Shown: positions 17,924 to 26,587 of the stretch, piece after piece
How the letters are laid out: each line of letters opens with the position of its first letter
Numbering within the stretch: position 1 is the stretch's first letter
Source of the DNA: Epibacterium ulvae
Lineage (GTDB): Bacteria > Pseudomonadota > Alphaproteobacteria > Rhodobacterales > Rhodobacteraceae
DNA length: 64,000 nucleotides
Assembly (NCBI RefSeq): GCF_900102795.1
Contig: NZ_FMWG01000001.1
Span: 458,623 to 522,622 of the forward strand
Direction of reading: 5' to 3'
Program-made: the position numbers and the translations under genes
The notes under the pieces: generated by a model
What the model was told of the DNA's origin: nothing
Database searches by the model: none
Seen by the model: only the letters and a program-made list of their open reading frames with translations

Positions 17924-18319
17924 ATGCTAGTCAAATTGCTCAAGGTGCTTCGGTGGCTGAGGTTGCTGAAAACGGATTTTGTTGTGGTTGAGCAAGAAGT
18001 GTTTCCGGATGAGGGGAGTGTTAGTCGAGGAGACCTCGTTGTTGTTCGCTCAGGTGAAGTATCGAAATGGGCGTGCATGCGTTGCCCTGGGGGATGCGGT
18101 AAACAGATTTCATTGTCGTTGAATCCGGCTCGGCGGCCAAGATGGGGAGTATCCATTGACTACTGGCTCAGGCCAACTTTGGCTCCGTCGATCCATCAGA
18201 AGAATGAATGTGGTTGCCATTTTTTGCTGCAAAATGGGAAGGTGAGATGGTGCAAAGATGGTCGTCCAAAAGGTCAGGCCAATTCGCCAGCGAAAACAGG
18301 TGCACGGCAAAGGACCTAG
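17924..18319 (+). CDS. DUF6527 family zinc-ribbon-like protein of Ubl conjugation operons
   Basis: A 131-aa protein starting four bases after the JAB-E1 stop. It carries a cysteine/histidine-rich block: CMRCPGGCGK at about residues 51-60, and HQKNECGCHF and a final RWC further on. This fits a treble-clef or zinc-ribbon fold. Small proteins of this type (DUF6527) are recurrent neighbours of ThiF-type E1 genes in bacterial Ubl clusters. The fold and context suggest a substrate-binding or E3-like role, which is unproven. It closes the three-gene Ubl cassette. Confidence 0.7.
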   Translation: MLVKLLKVLRWLRLLKTDFVVVEQEVFPDEGSVSRGDLVVVRSGEVSKWACMRCPGGCGKQISLSLNPARRPRWGVSIDYWLRPTLAPSIHQKNECGCHFLLQNGKVRWCKDGRPKGQANSPAKTGARQRT

Positions 18320-18579
18320 TCTTCAATATTCCCAGTCTAGCAACGACAGAAACCAAAGGACGATGCATATGTCGTTAAAACCCAAGTGCTGTACCTATTC
18401 GTCAAAGTCTTCTTCGGGAAATCTGCACCGCACCGTTAGATCCGCCGGCCAATGTCCGGTAAGTTGCAATTCAGTGAGTGTCTTCTTGAGAAGATGAAGC
18501 TTGATCACTGGTCAGTGTATTTCCTTAGAGGTTGAGTTGGTTATAAGAGGCAACAAACAAAAGCGTATTTGTGCTTATC

Positions 18580-19125
18580 ATGAGTAGAGAGAGCAAATTT
18601 CTAAGTCTGGTGCTTCGGCACAAACCTGAAGAAATTGATCTTCAGCTTGATAATCATGGGTGGGCTCGCGTTGACGAGTTGCTGCGAAAGCTTAAGAAAT
18701 CCGGTCGGAAACTCAGCCACGATGAGCTTATTGAGATTGTCGAAACCAGCGACAAGAAACGCTTTACTCTGTCTGAGGACGGAAAGCGTATCAGAGCGGC
18801 ACAAGGTCATTCGATTGAGGTAGATCTTGGTCTGAAGCCTCAGCAGCCTCCATGCGAGTTGTATCATGGAACGGCCAGCGCGAACTTGGATGCGATCTTT
18901 TCAAATGGTCTGTTGCCGGGGAAGCGTCAGCAGGTTCATCTGTCTCTTGATCCAGATACCGCTGAACGTGTCGGGCAGCGCCATGGTCGGCCGGTTGTCT
19001 TGCGCGTTTAAGCTCAGCGGATGTTTGACGACGGGTTTGAGTTTTTCCGCGCCGACAATGGTGTCTGGCTTACCGATGCGGTGCCTGCATGCTATTTGGG
19101 CTTCGGTCAGATGTCAGAGCAGTAG
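18580..19125 (+). pseudogene. kptA: RNA 2'-phosphotransferase (Tpt1/KptA), interrupted by one in-frame TAA
   Basis: From ATG 18580 ([17 protein letters not shown]) the protein follows KptA closely: LYHGT, then VHLSLD and [14 protein letters not shown] at 19009-19011 stops it at 143 residues. The same frame then continues without a shift as AQRMFDDGFEFFRADNGVWL up to TAG at 19123-19125, which is exactly the missing C-terminal KptA segment. KptA moves a 2'-phosphate from RNA to NAD. In bacteria the substrate is unclear, and a role against NAD- or ADP-ribose-based toxicity has been discussed. A single-base change (for example TCA to TAA) explains the stop. It is called a pseudogene, but readthrough cannot be excluded. 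Confidence 0.8.
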
Positions 19126-19278
19126 AGCTAGGCGGATTTACGAGCGGTCGCAAAAGTCGCAGGCGCAGATGCAATAAGTTAATAGTCGTTTTGATTATTA
19201 ACTAACTCATTGAATTAATATTATAAATTATGAATTTTGCACTTGATTTATCTTGTGCGTCTCCCCCGGGATTGTATT

Positions 19279-19307
19279 GTGTACACGAGGTGACACCAGA
19301 TCTGGTG
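19279..19307. promoter_or_regulatory. Palindromes in front of the HTH regulator gene
   Basis: A perfect 14-bp palindrome CACCAGATCTGGTG (19294-19307) lies 8 bp downstream of an 8-bp palindrome GTGTACAC (19279-19286). Both are 38-67 bp before the start of the small HTH protein at 19346, inside an AT-rich leader. The arrangement suggests operators, possibly for autoregulation by that HTH protein and control of the transposition genes. Binding is inference. Confidence 0.45.
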
Positions 19308-19345
19308 CACTTGAAAGATAGCAGATTTCTGAGGCAGGCGATTCA

Positions 19346-19579
19346 ATGGATGAACAGCGCACGGATGCAGAAACTCTGAAGTACCAGCTTAAGATGGCTG
19401 GATTTGCGCTGTCTGATGTAGCCGAGAGCGTCGGAGTCTCACGTAGTCTTGTAAGCAAAGTAATCCATCGCAGCCGGAGTTCAGAACCGGTTCAAGAATT
19501 CATTGCGAAACAGATCGGGAAGTCAGTCGGAGAACTGTTTGGCACGGATAAGCCAAAAAAGGAGAACCCGGATGAATAA
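19346..19579 (+). CDS. Small Ner/Cro-like HTH regulator
   Basis: A 77-aa protein with one helix-turn-helix at about residues 13-55: YQLKMAGFALSDVAESVGVS then RSLVSKVIHRSRSSEPVQEF. The layout matches Ner/Nlp-type DNA-binding proteins of transposing phages and transposons. It precedes the tnsABC operon and follows a leader with strong palindromes, so a repressor of transposition genes is likely. The C terminus is short, charged and lysine-rich. Confidence 0.7.
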   Translation: MDEQRTDAETLKYQLKMAGFALSDVAESVGVSRSLVSKVIHRSRSSEPVQEFIAKQIGKSVGELFGTDKPKKENPDE

Positions 19580-19756
19580 ATAAGCAACCCCCGGGAAGAC
19601 GAAAACCCTCTTTCGTCCATGACGATCGAGGGCTCTCAGTAGGTAGATTTCTAGGCCACCTCTGACGAACTTCCCTTCTCATACGCCAAAAGTCAAGCTG
19701 CGACGCCGCTCTGCGGCGGCGCTGGCTATTGTTTTTACATAAAATGAAGGAGGCGC
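19580..19756 (+). promoter_or_regulatory. Structured leader of the tnsABC operon
   Basis: The 177-bp gap contains CCCTC...GAGGG arms (about 19606-19632) and a perfect stem CGCCGC-TCT-GCGGCG (19704-19718), followed 12 nt later by a TTTTT run. This resembles an attenuator or terminator just ahead of tnsA. AGGAGG at 19748-19753 serves the tnsA start. Expression control of the transposase by this leader is inferred. Confidence 0.4.
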
Positions 19757-20533
19757 ATGATGTCGTCACCAGAATCTGGCCCCGTGGCCGACGATCAACA
19801 ACAATCTAGCCCGAAATCGGAACTTGAAGCACGGCAATCCTATGTCGATTGTTCCCAGGGAATCGTGAGGGTTCCAATGGGCAGTGCCGGAACCAGAAAG
19901 CTCAGCAAGAGATCGCGTCAAAGTAGCCGGGGAGGTATCCCATACTTTAGCCCAAAGTTGCAAAAATATGTGACTCTGAAAACTGAAAGCCACCTAGAGG
20001 GGGCTTGTCACTATGTCGCAATGGCGGATCCGAATGTTGTGCACATCTGGGATCAGCCCAAACCGGTGAAATACTATGAATGGGATGGTCGCAAGGCAGA
20101 ATACACCGCAGATGCACTGATCGAATACCGATCCGGCTTCAAAATCTTGGTTGAAACAAAGCCGTCTGCGATCGCGATTAAACGACAAACGGAACTCAAG
20201 CTAACGCGGGTTGCGGAATTTGTGCCTGCTGACTTTGCCAATCAGGTTACGCTATTCACGGAAAAGAGCTGCCCGAAGTGGCTCGTCGCCGATGCACGTC
20301 GCCTACATGAGTTTCAAAAGCATCCTGACCCTGAAGCGGATGACGCGATCCGCGAAGTAATCGATCGCCTGAGTGGTACGACCACTTTGGGAGCACTGGC
20401 GGGGAAGACTGACCTGGCTGGCCGAGGCTTCCGGGCAGCATTTCGTGCCGTTTTTAGGGGTGAAATCCAACGGACAAATGCGGGATCGCTAACCGTTAGC
20501 AGCTCTGTTTTCAAAGCGGAGGCAGCAGCATGA
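19757..20533 (+). CDS. tnsA: TnsA-like transposon endonuclease
   Basis: A 258-aa protein with a PD-(D/E)xK-type core. A glutamate at about 81 (ESHLEGAC), an aspartate at about 119 (YTADAL) and the E-x-K at about 133-135 (VETKPS) match the TnsA catalytic triad. In Tn7, TnsA cuts the 5' strand at the transposon ends, giving cut-and-paste rather than copy-in movement. Two adjacent ATGs (19757, 19760) follow AGGAGG. The gene overlaps tnsB by four bases (ATGA). The N-terminal 60 residues are basic and poorly conserved. Confidence 0.88.
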   Translation: MMSSPESGPVADDQQQSSPKSELEARQSYVDCSQGIVRVPMGSAGTRKLSKRSRQSSRGGIPYFSPKLQKYVTLKTESHLEGACHYVAMADPNVVHIWDQPKPVKYYEWDGRKAEYTADALIEYRSGFKILVETKPSAIAIKRQTELKLTRVAEFVPADFANQVTLFTEKSCPKWLVADARRLHEFQKHPDPEADDAIREVIDRLSGTTTLGALAGKTDLAGRGFRAAFRAVFRGEIQRTNAGSLTVSSSVFKAEAAA

Positions 20534-22671
20534 AAGTTGCACCCATTTTCCGCATCTATCCGCATGACAAGGTGGACTACAACGGAGCAACTTGGCGAGC
20601 GTTCGCGCACGGTCCTAACGGCGTCACACTTCGCTGCAGTGACAATCCCGAGGTGTTTGACACCATATCCCACGAAAAGTTGCGGCGCCTGTTAAAGGCT
20701 CCGCATTTTAAGATTTGGCCGGGGCACTATTCCCAGAATTCGGCCCGTCTTCGGGCACTGGGAACAGAGGAGTTGATCGCTGATCAGCCTCTCTGGCAGC
20801 AGCAAAAAATCCGGGACCGGCTGTTTTGTATTCAAAGATGGTTCACCGAAGAAGATGTGGGGAGAGTGAAGCGTACTCCGCTCAACGCTAAACCATTCAT
20901 CACTGCATTAGATATCGAAATGATGAAAAGATGTATTGGAAGGACGCTTCAGCACAAGAAACGGCAAACCGGACAAATTGTAGAGGTAACCTTTGGCCCG
21001 TCCTTTGATACCCTGATGAGGTGGGTCAGGAAGTATGAGAAGTCGGGCTACAACCCTCTCAGTCTCAAGGATGGCAGATGCAATTCAGGCAATCACAATC
21101 GAAAGTTCTGTGATGAAACATATGCGTTCATAGACACTCAGATTCTGGCATATGCGTCTCCGGAAAGGCGTTATGCAAATGAAGTTGCCTTTGAGACGCA
21201 GCTTGCAATCGATGACATGAACGAAGCTCGTCTTGAGGTGGGTCAAAACCAACTCGGTCGGCCCTGCGCTAGGCAGATCGAGCGGTATATATCAGAGCTT
21301 CCACCCTTCCTTGTAAAATGCGAACGCGAAGGCATAGATCGCGCACGAGGCATTTTCAACTGCTCGTCGACTGGTCTTGAAACACTCTTGCCATGTGAGC
21401 GTTTCGAGATGGACGGTTGGAAAGGCGACGTAATGCTTCTGCTTCATGATGCAGGAATATCAAGTAAACTGCCGCCCGAGGTTTTACAGAGAATTCCCAG
21501 AAGCCGTGTCTGGGTTTATGTCGTCATTGATCATGCCACACGCTGTGTTGTCGGGCTTCGTGTTGTGCTGAATGGCAGTGCAGATGAAACAGTCCGTGCC
21601 CTCGAGATGGCAACCCGCGACAAGACGACGATATCTGATGCTGTCGGCACGACTTTTAATTGGGTTGAAGGAGGCGGATTCTCAACAGTCGTTTCCGATC
21701 AGGGCAGTGAATTTGCAAATGAGCAATTCGAGACGGCAGCAATTTCAGCGCTCGGTGCGTACGAAAGAAACCCTGCTGCCGCCCCATCTCTTAGGGGCGT
21801 CAATGAAAGGCTCTTTGGGATTTTTTCAACCAAGATCACCCCGATGATGAGTGGTCGCACCTTTGGAAACATCTTTGAACGGGGCGACATTGATCCGGCT
21901 TCGACCGCCGCCTTAACGCCGGAACAACTTCTGCGGATTCTGATTTGGTATGTTGTCGATATCTATCACCGGACCCCTCACGCAGGTATCGGGTACGTTG
22001 CTCCCTCAGTCAAATGGGCCGAGCTTACCAAGGAGGTGGGGACATCCGCGCCGCCGGACGGCTACCGGATGCGTGCGGCATTTGGAGAGATGATCACCCG
22101 TCAGGTTGACGGTACCGGTGTCCTTGTGAATGGGATTCGGTATACAAGTCCGAAGCTAAGAAAATTCTTCATCGACAATTATATGTGTGACGTCGATATT
22201 CGTGTTGATCCTTACGACATTAGTTGGGTTGTTGTTCGCGTCGATGACAACTGGATTGCGGCATATTCTACCATTCCTGATCTTGAAGGGGTGACATCCG
22301 AGGAATGGGCTGAGGCCAATCTCGCGAAAAAACGAAAGGGGCAGGCGCAGTTTGAGCGCGACCTGCCAGCCATTCGAAAAGCAATTGCAGCCATCAGAAA
22401 GATCAACGGGGATGCTGCAGCTCTGGTGGGTCTAACTCCTAAGAGGTTGACTGCGGATTACATAAACCAGTTGGAAGAGGAGCTCTTCAATGGTGAAGAA
22501 GTCATCCCGTGGCGCGATCCGGAGCCAGTTCCTGATGTTGGTCAGGTTTTCACTGGCGGTATGCCAACCGGTCAACCCAAACAGGGTGAGAATGATCTAG
22601 AGTCTCCGATCGTCGAAGCTCCAAAGCCGTCAGGCCTGAAGCCCAAATGGACTCTGGAGGGCGGAGAATGA
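20530..22671 (+). CDS. tnsB: TnsB-like DDE transposase (Mu/rve integrase family)
   Basis: A 713-aa transposase. The rve catalytic core shows D295 (FEMDGWKGD), D390 (VSDQGSEF) and E426 (GVNERLFG). The 35-residue D-E spacing is the classic DD(35)E. An N-terminal helix-turn-helix region precedes it, and a Mu-type beta-barrel domain follows at about residues 510-590. The protein would bind the end repeats and cut and join the 3' strands. ATGA overlaps link it to tnsA upstream and tnsC downstream. The last 70 residues (proline/acid rich) probably contact TnsC, as in relatives. Confidence 0.92.
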   Translation: MKVAPIFRIYPHDKVDYNGATWRAFAHGPNGVTLRCSDNPEVFDTISHEKLRRLLKAPHFKIWPGHYSQNSARLRALGTEELIADQPLWQQQKIRDRLFCIQRWFTEEDVGRVKRTPLNAKPFITALDIEMMKRCIGRTLQHKKRQTGQIVEVTFGPSFDTLMRWVRKYEKSGYNPLSLKDGRCNSGNHNRKFCDETYAFIDTQILAYASPERRYANEVAFETQLAIDDMNEARLEVGQNQLGRPCARQIERYISELPPFLVKCEREGIDRARGIFNCSSTGLETLLPCERFEMDGWKGDVMLLLHDAGISSKLPPEVLQRIPRSRVWVYVVIDHATRCVVGLRVVLNGSADETVRALEMATRDKTTISDAVGTTFNWVEGGGFSTVVSDQGSEFANEQFETAAISALGAYERNPAAAPSLRGVNERLFGIFSTKITPMMSGRTFGNIFERGDIDPASTAALTPEQLLRILIWYVVDIYHRTPHAGIGYVAPSVKWAELTKEVGTSAPPDGYRMRAAFGEMITRQVDGTGVLVNGIRYTSPKLRKFFIDNYMCDVDIRVDPYDISWVVVRVDDNWIAAYSTIPDLEGVTSEEWAEANLAKKRKGQAQFERDLPAIRKAIAAIRKINGDAAALVGLTPKRLTADYINQLEEELFNGEEVIPWRDPEPVPDVGQVFTGGMPTGQPKQGENDLESPIVEAPKPSGLKPKWTLEGGE

Positions 22672-23669
22672 GCGATTTGAGCAGAGAGGAAACTCTGGCA
22701 AACAGCGCTGATCGCATGGTTCAGCTCGGCAAATTGTTTGTGCGCCATGATCGGTTTGTCGATCTTGAACAGCGGATTGCTGCCTTGGCCAGGCAGCGGC
22801 GTGCTGAACTCAAATTTGGGGAGATCAGGCGGCAGAAGGGTCTTTCGGTGATCGGCGAGTCTGGTGCGGGTAAATCAGAAGCACTTAAGAAAATTCGTCA
22901 AAACTACTGTGTGCCGCGCAAAAACGCGCCCGATGAACGCGTCGGTGAGTTTGTAACGGTCGAAACACCTTCACCGGCAACACTGAAGTCAACCGGCATC
23001 GCAACACTGGAAGCCCTGCAGTTTGATATTGTGGGAAAACTAAGTGCGCCTGAACTTTGGAAGTTGGTGCGCCATCATCTCGCAGAGCACAAGGTGTTCT
23101 TTTTGCATTTTGACGAGGCTCAGGACTTCATTCTAAACCAGTCTGGCCGTGAAGCGAGCAGCGTGATCAACACGATCAAGAGCCTGACCCAATCTGAGAC
23201 CTGGCCGGTTTCGGTTATATTTTCAGGTAATACCGTTCTGGCCGATATTCTGGACAGTGACTTTCAGCTTGGACGGCGGCTTCCACCCATCCATTTTGAA
23301 AATCTGGCACCAGAAGCCGACCTGGATGATGTTGAACACATCCTGTCACAATATCTTGGTGCTGCGAAGCTGGAGTTTAAGCCGTCCACGGAGATGAGCG
23401 ATTTCTTGGCAAGGCTGATAGTCTCTGCTTCGGGGCAGCTTGGTCTGGTTTTCGAGTTTATTCTGGAAGCGATACAGCTTGTCTTCGACGCCGGTAGAAC
23501 AACTCTGGAGACAGGTGATTTCAAAGAGGTCTATCGACATCGTACCGGAGCCGTGGATGGCGCTAACCCGTTTGTTGCGGCCGATTTCAAAAGCATCAAT
23601 ACGCGGGTCGTTTTGGAAGGGAAGCTGGTCAGGAAAGGGGGGCAAAATAAGCCCTGGGCATTGTCATGA
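22668..23669 (+). CDS. tnsC: TnsC-like AAA+ ATPase of transposition
   Basis: A 333-aa AAA+ ATPase with Walker A GESGAGKSEALKK (about residue 60) and Walker B FFLHFDEAQDF (about 145). TnsC/TniB proteins form filaments on target DNA and bridge the target selector TniQ to the transposase. The frame is open from 22647, but ATG 22668 has GGAGGGCGGAG upstream and overlaps the tnsB stop (ATGA). The size is closer to TniB/short TnsC than to Tn7 TnsC. Confidence 0.88.
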   Translation: MSDLSREETLANSADRMVQLGKLFVRHDRFVDLEQRIAALARQRRAELKFGEIRRQKGLSVIGESGAGKSEALKKIRQNYCVPRKNAPDERVGEFVTVETPSPATLKSTGIATLEALQFDIVGKLSAPELWKLVRHHLAEHKVFFLHFDEAQDFILNQSGREASSVINTIKSLTQSETWPVSVIFSGNTVLADILDSDFQLGRRLPPIHFENLAPEADLDDVEHILSQYLGAAKLEFKPSTEMSDFLARLIVSASGQLGLVFEFILEAIQLVFDAGRTTLETGDFKEVYRHRTGAVDGANPFVAADFKSINTRVVLEGKLVRKGGQNKPWALS

Positions 23670-25510
23670 GGCGAGCGAGACTAGGGTTAACTCTTCCAAT
23701 CGGGCGAAATGAACCAGCAGTAGCTTACGCCTCTCGGTTGGCTGCCTTAAATGGCTGCTCCAGTCTCTGGGCGTTCTGCAGTCTGGTGGGGCTTTCCGCT
23801 TTGAAGCTCTCGCGCGCTGACCCAGAGGAACTGAGCCGCCTTTCTGATCTGTCGGGTACAGTCGTCGCGGATTTGGCGCGGTTCTCCATTCGGACGAATA
23901 CACGCGCCACACGTACTCTTGGAGGTCAAATATTTCCGAACAAAGATATCAAGATTCAAACCCAGTACATCTGCCCAAAGTGCGTTCTGGAAGCCGCCGA
24001 TGATCGCGAATGGTATCATGTTCCCCCCGATGTGTTTTGGTATCTTGATTTTGTGCGAACCTGCCCGAAACACGGATTGTTGCTGGTCCCAATGCCAGAG
24101 CAGCAGGTCGGCTGGTTTCCATATGATTTTACGGCCCGTTTGTCGCAGGCTCAGATTGGGAGAGAGACCCTGATTGGTCTAATGACACATGCTCCAACCA
24201 GAGTAGATGAATTCTCTATTGCTTCATTCTCCGGGAACACTGACAGCACCTGGCTCGCTGGCAGCAGTGCCTATGCAGTGTCCCGTGCGAGCGAGAGACT
24301 GGGTTGCATAGTTGAGGGATTCAGATCTGCCAGGCAGTTAAGTCGTCAAGAACTAGCCAGGCTGGCAGATGTTGGCTTTGAAGTGCTTTCAAATGGGCCG
24401 GAATCTCTGCGACGCGTGCTGGAGGAACTCATAGCGCAGCGCGGTCGATCCAGCCTGCGTAAAACTTTCGGTGTGTTCTTTCATCTTATGGATGGGAAAA
24501 TGGGTGACGCAATCCCAATGGTCCGGGCTGTTCTCAGAGACGTCACTCTTGAGAATTTCGTAATACACCCGGGTGACAAACTACTTGGCGAGGTGTGTAC
24601 GACACGAAGGTTTCACACCCTTACGTCCGCCTCCGATCTGACCGGTGTACATCCTGTGAAGCTTGCGAATGTGCTGAGGTCGGCAGGTCTTATGGCTGAG
24701 ATATCTGCGTCAGATCCCATCATGATCGAAGCAGAGCCAGCTGAAGAGATGCTTCGAAAGCTGTCATCCTCGGTACTCACAAAGGATGCGTTGAGTTTCC
24801 TCGGGCTGCCCTGGCGGCACTTGATGAGCCTTCAGGATTCCGGATTGATTGCGCCGGTTAATCCAGCCTGTAGAGGGCAATACATGTACTGTCTTCATGA
24901 ACTGAAACACCTGCGGGACGCGATGTGTAAAAGCGCTCGCGTATTATCGAGAGAAAGCGCGGATCTTGTGCCTGTCTATAAGGCTGCAAATCAATCTGTT
25001 TGCAGTATCAGTGAAGTCGTAACACTACTGACTTCCGGGAAACTTCAGGACGTCGGTCTTGTTGGAGGCGTGCAAGGTTTTGATGCTATACGTGTCGATC
25101 CCGCCGAGGTTTTTGAGGCACTGCCAGCTTACCGGGAAGTTACCGATGCAATGACACGGGAAGAGCTTCTGAAGCATTTCGGCGTCTGTGGGAAAACACT
25201 GGCCTTCCTGCTGCGTGAAGGTCACTTTGATGAGTTCCGTACCCGATGCAGGCAGTCTCGAAAGGTGCGCTCATATATAACTATTTCCAGCGTTGAACGG
25301 TTTTCTGGAACCTACATCAGCCTCAGAAACCTGGCCCAGGAAATGCAAATTTCAGCACGCAATCTCAGCTATCTGATCAAAGGGGCCGGCTTGTATGAAT
25401 TGCCAGTGCCGGAAAAGTGCCGAGGGAGATTTTTTCGGCGTGAAGACGTGCTATCTGGAAACGAATTAACGGGCTTGAATAGCTCAAATAAAACAGGAGG
25501 CAGCCTTTGA
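23666..25510 (+). CDS. tniQ: TniQ/TnsD-family target-selection protein
   Basis: A 614-aa TniQ-family protein. It has the N-terminal LTLPIGRNEPAVAYASRLAALNG and a zinc-finger region with CPKC (YICPKCVLEAADDREW) and TCPKHG. Several helix-turn-helix-like segments follow in the long C-terminal part (for example around residues 320-345 and 470-500). The length and multiple DNA-binding segments suit a TnsD-type, sequence-specific site selector rather than a short TniQ. The insertion next to nrdJ suggests that nrdJ 3' DNA is its target, which is inference. It overlaps tnsC (ATGA), and its stop overlaps the next start. Confidence 0.88.
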   Translation: MRRARLGLTLPIGRNEPAVAYASRLAALNGCSSLWAFCSLVGLSALKLSRADPEELSRLSDLSGTVVADLARFSIRTNTRATRTLGGQIFPNKDIKIQTQYICPKCVLEAADDREWYHVPPDVFWYLDFVRTCPKHGLLLVPMPEQQVGWFPYDFTARLSQAQIGRETLIGLMTHAPTRVDEFSIASFSGNTDSTWLAGSSAYAVSRASERLGCIVEGFRSARQLSRQELARLADVGFEVLSNGPESLRRVLEELIAQRGRSSLRKTFGVFFHLMDGKMGDAIPMVRAVLRDVTLENFVIHPGDKLLGEVCTTRRFHTLTSASDLTGVHPVKLANVLRSAGLMAEISASDPIMIEAEPAEEMLRKLSSSVLTKDALSFLGLPWRHLMSLQDSGLIAPVNPACRGQYMYCLHELKHLRDAMCKSARVLSRESADLVPVYKAANQSVCSISEVVTLLTSGKLQDVGLVGGVQGFDAIRVDPAEVFEALPAYREVTDAMTREELLKHFGVCGKTLAFLLREGHFDEFRTRCRQSRKVRSYITISSVERFSGTYISLRNLAQEMQISARNLSYLIKGAGLYELPVPEKCRGRFFRREDVLSGNELTGLNSSNKTGGSL

Positions 25511-26295
25511 AACTGCTTTTCCTTTCGGACCTGCACTATGACTTCTGGGTGGATGCCGACCGTGATCCCTTTGAAGGCATCGAGGATCAAATTGGCGGGC
25601 TCGACCACCTACTGATTGCGGGCGATCTTACCAACAAGCCAAAGGTGCGGTGGAAGTACGCGTTTGAGAGATTGTCGAAGCTGCTGCCGCTTGAAAGAGT
25701 TTCGGTTTTCCCAGGCAACCACGACTTCTATGATTTTCGACTCGATCGCGAGGACCGTCTGGAACAAATCGCATCCGCATTTGGGGTCGGGTATGTGCAA
25801 AAGAAGTAGCTCGTATTTGGCAGCACACGTGTTCTTTGTGCGACACTTTGGACCGACTTTGAGTTGGGAGCAGGTAGAACCATCAACGAAAGTCACGCCT
25901 CCGCGCGAATGAATGACTTTAGGCACATTCGCGTCGCTTCCAAGGGATATCGAAAGCTGAGGCCGTCCGACCTAGTATTAGCCCATCGCAATCAACTCGA
26001 TTGGCTGAGTGGCGCTCTCGCCGAGGATTTTGACGGCCAAACCTTCGTGGCAACCCATCACGCGCCTCATCCTTCCGTGCTTGAGAAGCACGACGGCAAC
26101 ATTGCTGCCGCCTATGCCAGCGATCTGAGTGAGCTTATTCTGAAGCATCGCCCCGAACGCTGGTTCTTCAGGCATTGGCACGGGGTTAGAAATTCAAGTG
26201 TTGGCGATACCCAGCTGATCAATGTGTCCCTCGGATATCCCGACGAAATTGCGGATCCTGCAGCGCGGATCAGAGATCTGATTTTTGAAATCTGA
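25507..26295 (+). pseudogene. Calcineurin-like metallophosphoesterase, interrupted by one in-frame TAG
   Basis: The N-terminal part (LFLSDLHYDFW, then IAGDLTN and FPGNHDFYD) holds the D-x-H, GD and GNH(D/E) metal motifs. A TAG at 25807-25809 stops it after 100 residues. The same frame continues directly as LVFGSTRVLCATLWTDFELG and on through THHAPHP and a FFRHWH region to 26295. The continuation carries the remaining metal-binding histidines, with H in HWHG. Without the TAG it would be a normal 262-residue enzyme; CAG to TAG is one transition. A TTG start overlaps the tniQ stop, so it belongs to the transposition operon. The substrate is unknown. Confidence 0.8.
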
Positions 26296-26587
26296 ATGTC
26301 CGAACTCAACCTGAAGGCGGTTTACATAACACCCGTTCAGCGACGTTCCCGGTTCGTTACGATGTCGTGCTTCAACCAAAAGCTGTCTGCGCACGCCCAC
26401 CAAAAGAAGCGCGCGTAGACTGATTGATGTCGCTTCGCCGGACGTCTGGCCCGGCATGATGGGCCCCAACGGGGTCGCCGTCCTTCCCATCGCCGCACTC
26501 GATCCGCCCCACCGTGCGGCGTCTCCTGCGGTCCCCGCGCTTGATGGGTCCGGGTCCCCAATAGCCGTTTCATTCAGCCGCGAGAGA
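26296..26587. other. Intergenic GC-rich block between convergent cargo operons
   Basis: These 292 bp separate the phosphoesterase and repB-like genes, which converge. The stretch 26430-26550 is clearly richer in G+C than the flanks and contains paired GGCCC/GGGCC blocks around GGGCCCCAACGGGG. No gene, promoter or terminator could be named. The composition difference suggests that the recombinase-ParB-RepB module was joined here from another source. Confidence 0.4.

Noticed and set aside
19757..25510. CRISPR-associated (CAST) Tn7-like element
   Set aside because: No cas genes and no repeat-spacer array were seen anywhere in the element; targeting is more likely by TniQ alone.
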